A stretch of 37,723 nucleotides of DNA. Origin: JARIHD01 sp041743655. GTDB taxonomy: Bacteria > Patescibacteriota > Saccharimonadia > Saccharimonadales > UBA4665. Below the pieces are notes generated by a model that saw only the letters and a program-made list of their open reading frames with translations, had not been told where the DNA came from and searched no databases. Shown here in pieces: positions 24,528 through 31,196 of the stretch; the first letter of the stretch is position 1; each line of letters starts with the position of its first letter. A program made the position numbers and the translations under genes. The stretch covers positions 1 through 37,723 of the forward strand of contig JBGTMJ010000002.1 of the NCBI GenBank assembly GCA_041743655.1, read 5' to 3'.

Positions 24528-25207
24528 CTATCAACTACAGTAATTTGCATTTGGTCGTCTATTTTTACAATTTGATTATTCTTAGGTCTGTGTCCCAAGC
24601 CTTTTTCAATAAACTCATATTCAAAAAATCTATCGGGCAAGCTGTTTGGCACTGGAAGAATGGATATAGGTGGGTGCAGCCTAACGAGTACATACTGGTC
24701 AAGTGACTTTAGCTTTACAATTATACAAAGCTCCAAAATGTTTAACTTTAGCTTCTTCAATTTAGTAGCTAGCTCAATAAAGTTTATCTGCTCGTCTGGT
24801 CTAGTAACGTAACAAATAAAAGTGACTAGTGGAGCGTTGAACTGTATCTTTTTCAGTTTATTAACAATAGCTTCATGAAGACTAACTTTTGAATGGTTTT
24901 CCCACTCAAAGATTTCAAAGTTACCAAGTTCAGATGTTCCCAAGCCTCTATCATCAGTTTCAGTTATGTGAAATGCAAGGAAATCAGGAGCAACATCTTC
25001 GGGGTTTGGTCGTAAGTACCAGACAGTTCCGTCATAGTAACTGACTGTGGCTGCAAACATACCAGCAACCCAAGCTTCACGAAGGACTTTGTACTTACTA
25101 GATGTCAGTGCTTCTTCGCCAACTTCCTTGCGAGTATCATTTAGTAACTCTATATAGACTCGTGGATTAACAAATATCCTGTCATTATTGGTGCGTTTCT
25201 TCGGCAT
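24524..25207 (-). CDS. Protein of unknown function (227 aa), possible nuclease fold
   Basis: Begins MPKKRTNNDRIFVNPRVYIE. A stretch APDFLAFHIT followed about 20 residues later by NFEIFEWENH could be a PD-(D/E)XK-like core, but the lysine is missing and I treat this as weak. The C-terminal half is beta/alpha with long leucine-rich segments. It is convergent with the HEPN-like gene (4-base overlap of the ends) and divergent from the Mrr-like nuclease gene. Its TATAAA box lies 7 bases before the ATG with no Shine-Dalgarno, so it looks leaderless. Being wedged between two defence genes suggests a related job. Confidence 0.6.
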   Translation of the reverse strand: MPKKRTNNDRIFVNPRVYIELLNDTRKEVGEEALTSSKYKVLREAWVAGMFAATVSYYDGTVWYLRPNPEDVAPDFLAFHITETDDRGLGTSELGNFEIFEWENHSKVSLHEAIVNKLKKIQFNAPLVTFICYVTRPDEQINFIELATKLKKLKLNILELCIIVKLKSLDQYVLVRLHPPISILPVPNSLPDRFFEYEFIEKGLGHRPKNNQIVKIDDQMQITVVDS

Positions 25208-25236
25208 ACTATATTTTATAGCTATAACAGAATAAA
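25208..25236. promoter_or_regulatory. Overlapping divergent promoters around TATAGCTATA
   Basis: The 29-base gap holds TATAAC (25223-25228, plus strand, 8 bases before the ATG at 25237) and TATAAA (25220-25215, minus strand, 7 bases before the ATG at 25207). The palindrome TATAGCTATA lies across the two. Neither gene has a Shine-Dalgarno. The two polymerases would compete for the same bases, coupling expression of both genes. Confidence 0.5.
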
Positions 25237-26196
25237 ATGACAGTAATGACTAAAGGTAAATCCAAGAACCCCAAGTGGAAAGACTTTGAGGAGAGTGCAA
25301 AGCAAGCTAGCTCCAAGATATTTAGTAATCAAACTGTGAAGCCCAATCAAAAAGTCATGGGAACTATTAGCCAAGTACTAAGGCAGATAGACGTTAAGGT
25401 TGGTGACGAAGACTTTATAGATATTGAGTGCAAAGACCACGCTAAGCCAGTTGACCTGCCTAAAGTTGAGCAGTTTGCGAATAAGCTAAAAGACGAAAAT
25501 GCTAAAAGTGGCATTATGATTTCAAACGCTGGATTCACAAAGTCTGCTTTACGGACAGCCGAACACTATAATATAAAACCAGTTGTTCTTGTAGATAAAG
25601 GACATGCTAATACCAGCAAGTTTATGATTAAAGCCCCAGTGATTGCCGAAGGATATTACTTAGACTCAATTTCATACGGCGTAGAGCAAACGGGTCAAGA
25701 TTTTCGTTTCTCGCCACTCGTATGGGATATGAAAGTATCAGACGGTTCAGACCCGCCAAGAAACATCTATGAGCTATTTAGAGACCATTGGAATGACGGC
25801 ACTATAGATATTACCCAAGAGGGTTCTTACCAATACAAGTTTGACCAAGTTCCTATCATTGACCTACGTGGCGATGTAATAATTGTAGACTTGTCTTACA
25901 GGTACATAGTTAAAGCGGACAAACGTCAGGGTTCTGCTGCTGCACAAATGGCTCGTGGCTTTTACAACTTAAATGATAATTCATTTACATCATCAGAGGA
26001 CATTGTTTTTGAGCCTATAGAAATTGACAAGATTAGTGAGTGGCCCGAATTGGCTGATGAAACACTGAGAGCGCAGCCGTTCCGCCTTGTTGGTAAGTCC
26101 CCATTGCCTGATGAACCACCTTTATCAAGTTACCAAAACCCGTTTACGAACGAAATGTTAGACCCAGAGAAAGTAAAAAGCGGTATTTATATTTAA
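25237..26196 (+). CDS. Mrr-like restriction endonuclease
   Basis: A 319-residue protein. Residues about 15-125 form a restriction-endonuclease-like (Mrr/RecB-family) domain with D52 and E64-C65-K66 in FIDIECKDHA. The strand IMISNAGFTKSALRTAEHYN and the HYNIKPVVLVDKG finish the fold. The C-terminal half (about 145-319) is beta-rich (IIDLRGDVIIVDLSYRYIVK) and not recognised; it may be the target-reading part. It probably cuts foreign or modified DNA. I keep the ATG at 25237, 8 bases after a TATAAC box; an alternative ATG is at 25246. It is the last gene inside the element. Confidence 0.78.
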   Translation: MTVMTKGKSKNPKWKDFEESAKQASSKIFSNQTVKPNQKVMGTISQVLRQIDVKVGDEDFIDIECKDHAKPVDLPKVEQFANKLKDENAKSGIMISNAGFTKSALRTAEHYNIKPVVLVDKGHANTSKFMIKAPVIAEGYYLDSISYGVEQTGQDFRFSPLVWDMKVSDGSDPPRNIYELFRDHWNDGTIDITQEGSYQYKFDQVPIIDLRGDVIIVDLSYRYIVKADKRQGSAAAQMARGFYNLNDNSFTSSEDIVFEPIEIDKISEWPELADETLRAQPFRLVGKSPLPDEPPLSSYQNPFTNEMLDPEKVKSGIYI

Positions 26197-26288
26197 GTGC
26201 CGAAATGGGTACTAATGGTTCAGCCAACTATATAGGAACGCAGGTGTTTTTAGATTTGTACTGTTTTCTGATATTCTTTAAGAAGTAG

Positions 26289-26351
26289 CGTTTTAATTTC
26301 GTAGCTTAAAGCGCACCATCAAAAATGTATTACGTCAAGTAGGGCTTTTTT
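26289..26351 (-). pseudogene. Decayed 3' tail of a related serine recombinase
   Basis: On the minus strand, 26351 down to 26289 translates as KKALLDVIHF, stop, WCALSYEIKT. The intact recombinase of the element at the other end reads KKSLLEALRCE then WCAVSYEVKT. The two line up without gaps: 12 of 21 residues are identical and most differences are conservative (S/A, E/D, L/I, V/L, V/I). The homology covers the attachment repeat and about 30 bases of host-side DNA beyond it. No further recombinase sequence is recognised upstream. It is therefore probably a scar of an older related insertion. Confidence 0.6.
26290..26319 (+). repeat. Right attachment-site repeat
   Basis: Direct repeat partner of 8424-8453, 27 of 30 bases the same, with the central TTCGTAGCTTA identical. 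Read on the minus strand it encodes WCALSYEIKT, where the left copy gives WCAVSYEVKT. Inside the element the frame continues to a TAA at 26252-26250, adding LLLKEYQKTVQI. Confidence 0.75.
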
Positions 26352-26365
26352 GTTATTATAGATGT

Positions 26366-26806
26366 ATGAATAATAAAGCCTTAGCTACATTAGAACCACT
26401 TATCGGTGAATGGGAATACACAATGTACAATTGTTGGTTCTTAGAGAGTATGGATACTGAAGTAAAAGGCTTTACGACCATCGATCGACTGCACGATGCT
26501 TTTATAGTGATGCGAAGTAGCGACGCAGACAAAAAGCCTAGTGACGTATGGGTCATCGGCTACAGCGACCCTCAAGAAAAATATCAAATGTTTTATTACG
26601 ATCAACGAGGCGTTGCTCGTATCTTCAATATTGACTTTGATGGCAAGAAAATGGTCTTCTGGAGAGAGGATAAGGACTTCTACCAGCGAATGATTTTAGA
26701 AATCAAAGCTGATAGCTTACATACTATAGCTAAAGCGTCAGATGATAAGGGCAAGACTTGGAGAAAAGACCTCGAGATGTCTCACGTAAAAGTTATAAGG
26801 AGTTAG
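26366..26806 (+). CDS. DUF1579-like beta-barrel protein
   Basis: A 146-residue protein starting MNNKALATLEPLIGEWEYTM. The LxPLIGEW opening, the DAFIVMRSS and MFYYDQRGVARIFNIDFDG strands, and the FYQRMILEI ending suggest the lipocalin-like barrel of the DUF1579/DUF1579-related group. Such proteins may bind small hydrophobic ligands. A TATTAT box lies 6 bases before the ATG and no Shine-Dalgarno is seen, so the transcript may be leaderless. The VOC-family gene follows by two bases and forms an operon with it. It lies just outside the right end of the element. Confidence 0.65.
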   Translation: MNNKALATLEPLIGEWEYTMYNCWFLESMDTEVKGFTTIDRLHDAFIVMRSSDADKKPSDVWVIGYSDPQEKYQMFYYDQRGVARIFNIDFDGKKMVFWREDKDFYQRMILEIKADSLHTIAKASDDKGKTWRKDLEMSHVKVIRS

Positions 26807-26807
26807 G

Positions 26808-27287
26808 TTGGTAGATATGAAATCAAAAGAATCTAATCTAAAAAGGATGGACAACATTGGCATCGTTGTGGAATCTCTAGACGAAGCCGTTTCGTTTTTC
26901 ACGGAGCTTGGCTTACAGCTTGAAGGGCGGGCAATGGTTGAAGGAGAATGGGCTGGGCGTGTCACTGGACTAGGCGACCAGAGCGTTGAGATTGCTATGA
27001 TGGTTACTCCCGATGGACATAGCAGATTGGAACTATCACGTTTTCTTACCCCACCCGTAGTTGCCGACCATCGCAATGCTCCAGTGAATGCTCTTGGCTA
27101 TCTACGCACAATGTTCACTGTAGAAGACATTGACGAAACAGTAGCTAGACTTCAGAAGCATGGAGCGGAGCTTGTCGGTGAAATAGTTCGGTATGAGGAT
27201 TCATATCGCCTATGCTACATTCGCGGTCCTGAACAAATCCTGATTGGACTAGCAGAAAAGCTCACGACGGAAACTGAGCGCGAATAG
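26808..27287 (+). CDS. VOC-family (glyoxalase/bleomycin-resistance-like) protein
   Basis: A 159-residue protein with the paired beta-alpha-beta-beta-beta layout: MDNIGIVVESLDEAVSFFTE, then GHSRLELSRFLTP, YLRTMFTVEDIDETVARL, and SYRLCYIRGPEQILIGLAEK. One metal ligand position (H in GHSRLE) is visible. Members act as glyoxalases, dioxygenases or antibiotic-binding resistance proteins; the substrate here is unknown. I favour the TTG at 26808 as start, 5 bases after AAGGAG; the ATG at 26817 has poor spacing. It follows the DUF1579-like gene directly. Confidence 0.8.
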   Translation: MVDMKSKESNLKRMDNIGIVVESLDEAVSFFTELGLQLEGRAMVEGEWAGRVTGLGDQSVEIAMMVTPDGHSRLELSRFLTPPVVADHRNAPVNALGYLRTMFTVEDIDETVARLQKHGAELVGEIVRYEDSYRLCYIRGPEQILIGLAEKLTTETERE

Positions 27288-27420
27288 GCCATTAATCATC
27301 CAAATAGGTTGCAAGATAAATTAAACCGATTTGCAAGGTCGTTGAGTTTATATGAATTAACATTTTCGGGATTGGCGGTTAGAAATACGTCGGCTATTCG
27401 GCAGCAAATAAGATAATTTA

Positions 27421-27441
27421 GGGCCTGTAGGATTCGAACCA
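27421..27441 (-). repeat. tRNA 3'-end-like fragment
   Basis: Read on the minus strand: GGTTCGAATCCTACAGGCCC, which is a T loop, the 3' half of a T stem and an acceptor strand. The 5' half of the T stem reads TTTGG instead of GTAGG, no tRNA body precedes it and no CCA follows. Acceptor AGGCCC would fit an Ala or Ile tRNA. It may be a recombination scar at the edge of the accessory region or chance resemblance. Confidence 0.35.
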
Positions 27442-27465
27442 AATCACCTCTGTTAAGATGTCTTT

Positions 27466-27500
27466 ACAAAAGAAAAAGACCGTTGCATAGCAGTACGGTC
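27466..27500 (-). terminator. Rho-independent terminator downstream of the DUF1232 gene
   Basis: On the minus strand GACCGT (27500-27495) and ACGGTC (27483-27478) form a 6-bp stem with an 11-base loop, followed by TTTTTCTTTT. It lies about 105 bases after the stop of the gene at 27606-27995 and is its only visible terminator. Confidence 0.7.
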
Positions 27501-27605
27501 TATCTCTGTTAAACAGCTACTGGCTGAGTATTATGTACCAGGTTAGAACCTTATTCCTTGCTAGTGGTGCAGCTTAGCGCACGAAGTTAGACCCATTTTA
27601 GTTCT

Positions 27606-27995
27606 CTAGCTTATCCTTCCCAACTTTAGAAGCAACTTGAGCGAACTAGAAGGTCCAGGCCAATGCTCAGAAATAATATTTTTCCCAGCTCCTTTTGCTA
27701 TAGCCCTTAAAGCTAATGCCACAATAATAGCATCGTCTAATTGCCCAGCAACTGGAATAAAGTCTGGTACGATGTCAATTGGCATAGCCAGGTAACCGAT
27801 AAGCACAACTAGTATAATTTTGTATCGTCTAGGAATTCGCTTTTCAACTAACAAACCTTTAAAAAGGATTAAACAATCGGGTATAAAGCCACCAATGGCT
27901 CTGGCTTGAGTTTTCTTACCCGCAAAGTAGAGACCTAATACGAACACCAAGTATAGGCTTAACATAACTGCAAAGATGATTAATATGGTTTTCAC
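27606..27995 (-). CDS. DUF1232 (YkvA-like) membrane protein
   Basis: A 129-residue protein. One N-terminal membrane helix (about 3-25, ILIIFAVMLSLYLVFVLGLY) precedes the DUF1232 block: RRYKIILVVLIGYLAMPIDI, then VPDFIPVAGQLDDAIIVALA. The D-x-x-P-D-F-I-P-x-x-G-x-x-D-D-A pattern is diagnostic. The second hydrophobic stretch probably crosses the membrane. The family is widespread and of unknown function. AGGTGAA precedes the ATG. Probably resident chromosome rather than part of the element. Confidence 0.88.
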   Translation of the reverse strand: MKTILIIFAVMLSLYLVFVLGLYFAGKKTQARAIGGFIPDCLILFKGLLVEKRIPRRYKIILVVLIGYLAMPIDIVPDFIPVAGQLDDAIIVALALRAIAKGAGKNIISEHWPGPSSSLKLLLKLGRIS

Positions 27996-28061
27996 CTATG
28001 AATCATAACAAAGGTTCTAACGTCCCGCTTAGTCTAGTTACTTTTACAGATACAAAAAGTC

Positions 28062-28136
28062 TGGCTGGGGATGAGGGATTCGAACCCCCGAATACCAGGA
28101 CCAAAACCTGGTGCCTTACCACTTGGCCAATCCCCA
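28062..28136 (-). tRNA. tRNA-Gln (anticodon TTG)
   Basis: The complete cloverleaf reads, on the minus strand, acceptor TGGGGAT/ATCCCCA, D stem GCC/GGC, anticodon stem CCAGG/CCTGG with loop TTTTGGT (anticodon TTG), T stem GGGGG/CCCTC with loop TTCGAAT, discriminator G and an encoded CCA. Length is 75 with CCA, with a short variable loop TATTC. UUG reads both Gln codons. Nearly the same 3' end is found in the fragment at 8393-8417 in the other orientation. Confidence 0.95.
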
Positions 28137-28144
28137 ATATGTAG

Positions 28145-28180
28145 TAGCGTAACAGGGTGATTTTACCCTATTTGACGCTA
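28145..28180. other. Imperfect hairpin between tRNA-Gln and the carboxypeptidase gene
   Basis: TAGCGT (28145-28150) pairs with ACGCTA (28175-28180), and inside it AGGGT (28154-28158) pairs with ACCCT (28165-28169). The carboxypeptidase stop is 26 bases away. There is no T tract, so this could be a weak terminator for that gene or a processing structure before the tRNA. Confidence 0.4.
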
Positions 28181-28205
28181 ATGTTCAATTCTTGTTACCT
28201 CTGAT

Positions 28206-28946
28206 CTATGGATAGTCTGGTGCGGCTTCGAGGTTAAAGAACTCTTCGAGTGTGGGATTGCCCTGTTTGGAAAGCTCTTCAGCCAAAGCCTTGCCGACGT
28301 ATCGTAAATGCCAGGGCTCGTATACATAGCCAGTAACAGCTTGCTTATCTTTGGCATAGCGGATTATGAAGCCATATTTATAGCCATTATTCGCCACCCA
28401 CTTCCCTTCTGTAAGCGCACCAAAACATTCTTCTATTTCGCATTTCCGATTGGCTGGTTCGACATCGGCTGCTAAACCAGTCTGATGTTCACTATGGCCT
28501 GGGCGAGCGCTTTGAGTATCTGCAGCTGTTTTTCCTTGTATCTTCACGTAGTGGCTATACAAGCCCGTCTGGTATGTATATGACCGGTAGCCGCTAGCCA
28601 GCATAAGGTGTAAACCATCTTTCTCTGCTCCAACAAAAAGCTCCTCAAGAGCTTGGGCGGCTACTTTCCTCATTTTCATTTCGTCACTGCTGGAAGCTAA
28701 ACGTAACTCAACATTGGGCACCACTAAATCGTTGGGTGCGTATGACTTGGGTTGGAGCTGGCGTTGTTTATTGGTTATCACCCACAGGCTCGCAGGGTTA
28801 TCCAGAGAAAACTGTTTTTTATCGAAGACGTTGCTGGTTGTTCCGTTTTGCTGTTTCGAACTATCTGTCACGGTCTGTCGCATCCCTGCATAGCCACCTA
28901 TTACGATGACTGCCAGTGCTAATAAAACCACAAGAATTTTTTGCAT
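28206..28946 (-). CDS. VanY-like D-alanyl-D-alanine carboxypeptidase (peptidase M15B)
   Basis: A 246-residue protein with an N-terminal membrane helix or uncleaved signal (about 3-20, ILVVLLALAVIVIGGYAG). The catalytic domain spans about 95-235. The motif ASGYRSYTYQTGLYSHYV is followed by SARPGHSEHQTGLAADV, with zinc ligands H and D, and EPWHLRYVG, with the third zinc His and the catalytic Glu just before. It trims the terminal D-Ala of peptidoglycan stem peptides outside the cell. The final residues EFFNLEAAPDYP are usual for the family. A TACAAT box lies 10 bases before the ATG. Confidence 0.92.
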   Translation of the reverse strand: MQKILVVLLALAVIVIGGYAGMRQTVTDSSKQQNGTTSNVFDKKQFSLDNPASLWVITNKQRQLQPKSYAPNDLVVPNVELRLASSSDEMKMRKVAAQALEELFVGAEKDGLHLMLASGYRSYTYQTGLYSHYVKIQGKTAADTQSARPGHSEHQTGLAADVEPANRKCEIEECFGALTEGKWVANNGYKYGFIIRYAKDKQAVTGYVYEPWHLRYVGKALAEELSKQGNPTLEEFFNLEAAPDYP

Positions 28947-28981
28947 ATTTCCTATTATTGTACGGGCAGTTCACAAATTAG

Positions 28982-29000
28982 AAAAATTGTAGCAATTTTT
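28982..29000. promoter_or_regulatory. Inverted repeat and promoter between divergent genes
   Basis: AAAAATTG (28982-28989) and CAATTTTT (28993-29000) form a perfect 8-bp inverted repeat with a TAG spacer. It lies between the carboxypeptidase gene (minus) and the hydrolase gene (plus), with TATAAT at 29015-29020 on the plus strand about 40 bases before the ATG at 29061. An operator is the likely meaning. Confidence 0.4.
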
Positions 29001-29060
29001 CGGCATTATTACATTATAATAAAAGTTAGAATAGTTACATAAACCGGAAAACTGAAAAAT

Positions 29061-29990
29061 ATGGCTAAGGCTACCCAAAATGCCACAGATTACATTGTGC
29101 CACTGAATATGAATGGGCTTCAGGGCCGAATGTTGCATATGCCTGCTCCAAAAGGTAAAGAAAAAGAAATACTATTTGTCTATGGTCACCACTCCAGTCT
29201 TGAACGCTGGTTTGGACTTATGCAGAACCTGAACCGGTATGGCGCGGTTACCATGCCGGACTTACCCGGTTTTGGTGGTATGGATAGTTTTTATAAAATT
29301 GGTGAAGTCGCCAGCATTGATAATCTGGCTGACTACTTAGCGGCGTTTATTAAGATGCGCTATAAACGCCGAAGGGTGGCTATTGCCGGTATGAGTTTGG
29401 GGTTTGTAATAGCCACCAGAATGCTACAGCGTTACCCGGAACTGACCCGTAAGGTCGACATGCTCATAAGTGTTGCAGGCTTTGCGCATAAAGATGATTT
29501 TACCTTCAGTGCGAATCGTATGTGGTTTTACCGTACAACTGCGTGGCTGTTTTCATCCAGGTTGCCTGCGCTATTCTTCCGCCACATAGTTCTGAATAAA
29601 TATGCAATACGTTCAGCGTATCAACATACCCATAATGCTAAAAAGAAGTTTGCAGGCTTGTCAGTGGAAGAATTGCAAAAGATGCTGGATGTAGAAGTAC
29701 GGTTATGGCAGGAAAATGAAGTCCGAACCTACATGAAAACAAGTCTGGAGTTTTTAGAGCTGGACAATTGTAAAACCAAAGTGAATCTGCCTGTGTATCA
29801 TGTAGCTGTGGCTAGTGACAACTATTTTGACAATCGTATTGTCGAGCAGCATCTCAGAGTTATATTTAAAGAATATCACCTGCTGGACACGCTAATCTTG
29901 GGTAACCACGCTCCCAGCATTATTGCTGACGCCAAAGCTGCCGCGCCTTTTGTCCCTCCTAAGCTGCGCCGTTTGCTCGCCCGCAGGTAA
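29061..29990 (+). CDS. Alpha/beta hydrolase
   Basis: A 309-residue hydrolase. The oxyanion region is in VYGHHSSLERWFGLM, the nucleophile elbow is GMSLGF with the serine at about residue 113, and the catalytic His is likely in LGNHAPS near 285, after a VASDNYFD strand carrying the acid. A cap domain is formed by helices around 155-210. The substrate is unknown. It heads a same-strand series with two glycosyltransferases and an AI-2E-family transporter, with gaps of 60, 9 and 17 bases, suggesting a role in envelope glycolipid turnover. Confidence 0.85.
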   Translation: MAKATQNATDYIVPLNMNGLQGRMLHMPAPKGKEKEILFVYGHHSSLERWFGLMQNLNRYGAVTMPDLPGFGGMDSFYKIGEVASIDNLADYLAAFIKMRYKRRRVAIAGMSLGFVIATRMLQRYPELTRKVDMLISVAGFAHKDDFTFSANRMWFYRTTAWLFSSRLPALFFRHIVLNKYAIRSAYQHTHNAKKKFAGLSVEELQKMLDVEVRLWQENEVRTYMKTSLEFLELDNCKTKVNLPVYHVAVASDNYFDNRIVEQHLRVIFKEYHLLDTLILGNHAPSIIADAKAAAPFVPPKLRRLLARR

Positions 29991-30050
29991 TGTCTGCATT
30001 TGTATCTGGCGGCTTCTGTCGCCTGCAGGTATGGTATACTGGAGTCAATT

Positions 30051-31187
30051 ATGAAAATCGGACTTGTATGCCCGTATAGTGTTGCCAAAGGTGGGGGCGT
30101 CCAGGAACATATATTTGCCAGCCAAGCAGAGTTGCGGAGGCGGGGGCATGACGTATATATTCTGACTCCACAACCGCGCGGTTACGAAGCCGAAGCTGCC
30201 AAGCACATCATCTTTATCGGCAGTGCAACTTATTTTAACTCCCCGCTTCATACTACTGTCCAGGTATCGGCGAGCGTTAACAATACCATAGACGAGGTAC
30301 TTGCCAAACATGATTTTGATATCTTGCACTTTCATGAGCCGTGGGTCCCAATGCTTAGCGCCCAGATTTTAAGCCGTTCAAAATGCGTAAACGTTGGGAC
30401 GTTTCATGCCAAGCTGCCTGAAACGATGATGACAAGAACTATGATCAAGGTAGTTACTCCTTACACAAAGTCAGTTCTAAAGTATATCGATGCATTTACT
30501 GCCGTTTCAGAAGCCGCTGCAGAATATGTATGCAGCCTGACTGATAAGCCAGTAGCTCTTATACCTAATGGTATTAACCTTAAGAAGTATTCAGGTCCCA
30601 TAAAGCGCAACGAGGATAAACAGCAAAAGACGATTCTCTACATAGGCCGTTTAGAGCAAAGGAAAGGTGTGAAACATCTGCTTCATGCGTTTGAGGTACT
30701 GCACAAGCACAAACCTGACGTCTCATTGGTTATTGCCGGGGATGGCCCAGACAGAGAAAAACTGGAGACACTTGCCAGGGAGTTGGAACTGCGCAACGTG
30801 TCATTCTTGGGTTATATCACCGATAAGGAAAAAATCCATTACTTGCGTACTGCTGACTTATTATGCGCACCTTCGGTCTATGGTGAAAGCTTTGGTATTG
30901 TCCTCCTGGAAGCAATGGCAACAGGCGCAGTTATAGTTGCTGGCGATAACCCAGGGTATGCGAGTGTGTTAAAAGGTACTGGCGCACTATCGTTGGTTAA
31001 CCCTAAGCATTATGCTGATTTTGCAAAGCGTATGGAGTTGCTACTCTATGAGAACAAGCTGCGACAGTTGTGGCGTAAATGGGCCGAGAGCCAAATCAAA
31101 CGTTACACGTACCCGATTGTCGTTGATCACTATGAAGAGGTATACCGTGAAGCCTTGCACAAACATGCCCGCAAAGTGCGAACGTAA
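30051..31187 (+). CDS. GT4-family glycosyltransferase (PimA-like), first
   Basis: I start at the ATG at 30051 (MKIGLVCPYSVAKGGGVQEH), because the family begins with this strand-loop; the longer frame adds 17 non-conserved residues. The protein is 378 residues. The N-terminal Rossmann half has GGGVQEH and HFHEPWVP. The C-terminal GT-B half has LYIGRLEQRKGVKHLL, VIAGDGPD and the E-x7-E motif GESFGIVLLEAMATG. It transfers a sugar from a nucleotide donor with retention, probably to a lipid or polyisoprenoid on the inner membrane face. A TATACT box lies 10 bases before the ATG, with GGAG between. Confidence 0.93.
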   Translation: MKIGLVCPYSVAKGGGVQEHIFASQAELRRRGHDVYILTPQPRGYEAEAAKHIIFIGSATYFNSPLHTTVQVSASVNNTIDEVLAKHDFDILHFHEPWVPMLSAQILSRSKCVNVGTFHAKLPETMMTRTMIKVVTPYTKSVLKYIDAFTAVSEAAAEYVCSLTDKPVALIPNGINLKKYSGPIKRNEDKQQKTILYIGRLEQRKGVKHLLHAFEVLHKHKPDVSLVIAGDGPDREKLETLARELELRNVSFLGYITDKEKIHYLRTADLLCAPSVYGESFGIVLLEAMATGAVIVAGDNPGYASVLKGTGALSLVNPKHYADFAKRMELLLYENKLRQLWRKWAESQIKRYTYPIVVDHYEEVYREALHKHARKVRT

Positions 31188-31196
31188 GCTAAAGCA

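Larger units (their letters stand above)
8424..26319. mobile_element. 17.9-kb integrative element with serine recombinase and defence cargo
   Basis: The element is delimited by a 30-bp direct repeat at 8424-8453 and 26290-26319. The repeat begins GTTTTAA, shares the central TTCGTAGCTTA and ends GCGCACCAT, with 27 of 30 bases the same. The recombinase gene at 8411-10045 crosses the left repeat, the usual place for an integrase. Inside are a Rep-like ATPase, Xre regulator, SRAP protein, Y-family polymerase, type III restriction-modification genes and an Mrr-like nuclease. Base composition is lower in GC than the flanks by eye. No relaxase, coupling protein or secretion gene was found, so it is not self-conjugative as seen here. 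Confidence 0.8.
27288..27605. other. 318-base gap without a gene
   Basis: No coding frame is convincing. The left half (27288-27420) shows nothing. The right half contains a tRNA-3'-like fragment (27421-27441) and a minus-strand terminator (27466-27500). A 9-base direct repeat (CTCTGTTAA) occurs near 27449 and 27504. I see no promoter. Confidence 0.6.

Noticed and set aside
8424..26319. Conjugative element (ICE).
   Set aside because: No relaxase, coupling ATPase or type IV secretion protein is recognisable; the only P-loop proteins are the Rep-like ATPase and Res.
27421..27600. Possible tmRNA or intron-bearing tRNA: GGGTCT near 27597 could pair with AGGCCC at 27421 on the minus strand around a T loop.
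   Set aside because: About 177 nt is too short for tmRNA, there is no tag reading frame ending in ALAA, no GATTCGAC-type D loop, the T stem is broken and no CCA follows; a terminator sits in the middle.
8393..28136. Idea that one element spans from the tRNA fragment at 8393 to the tRNA-Gln at 28062, using the matching 3' ends as attachment sites.
   Set aside because: The two are in opposite orientation; integration gives direct repeats. The direct repeat at 8424/26290 explains the element better.
30000..30050. Longer start for the first glycosyltransferase.
   Set aside because: The added residues are not family-like and include the likely promoter (TATACT at 30035-30040 region) and ribosome binding site.
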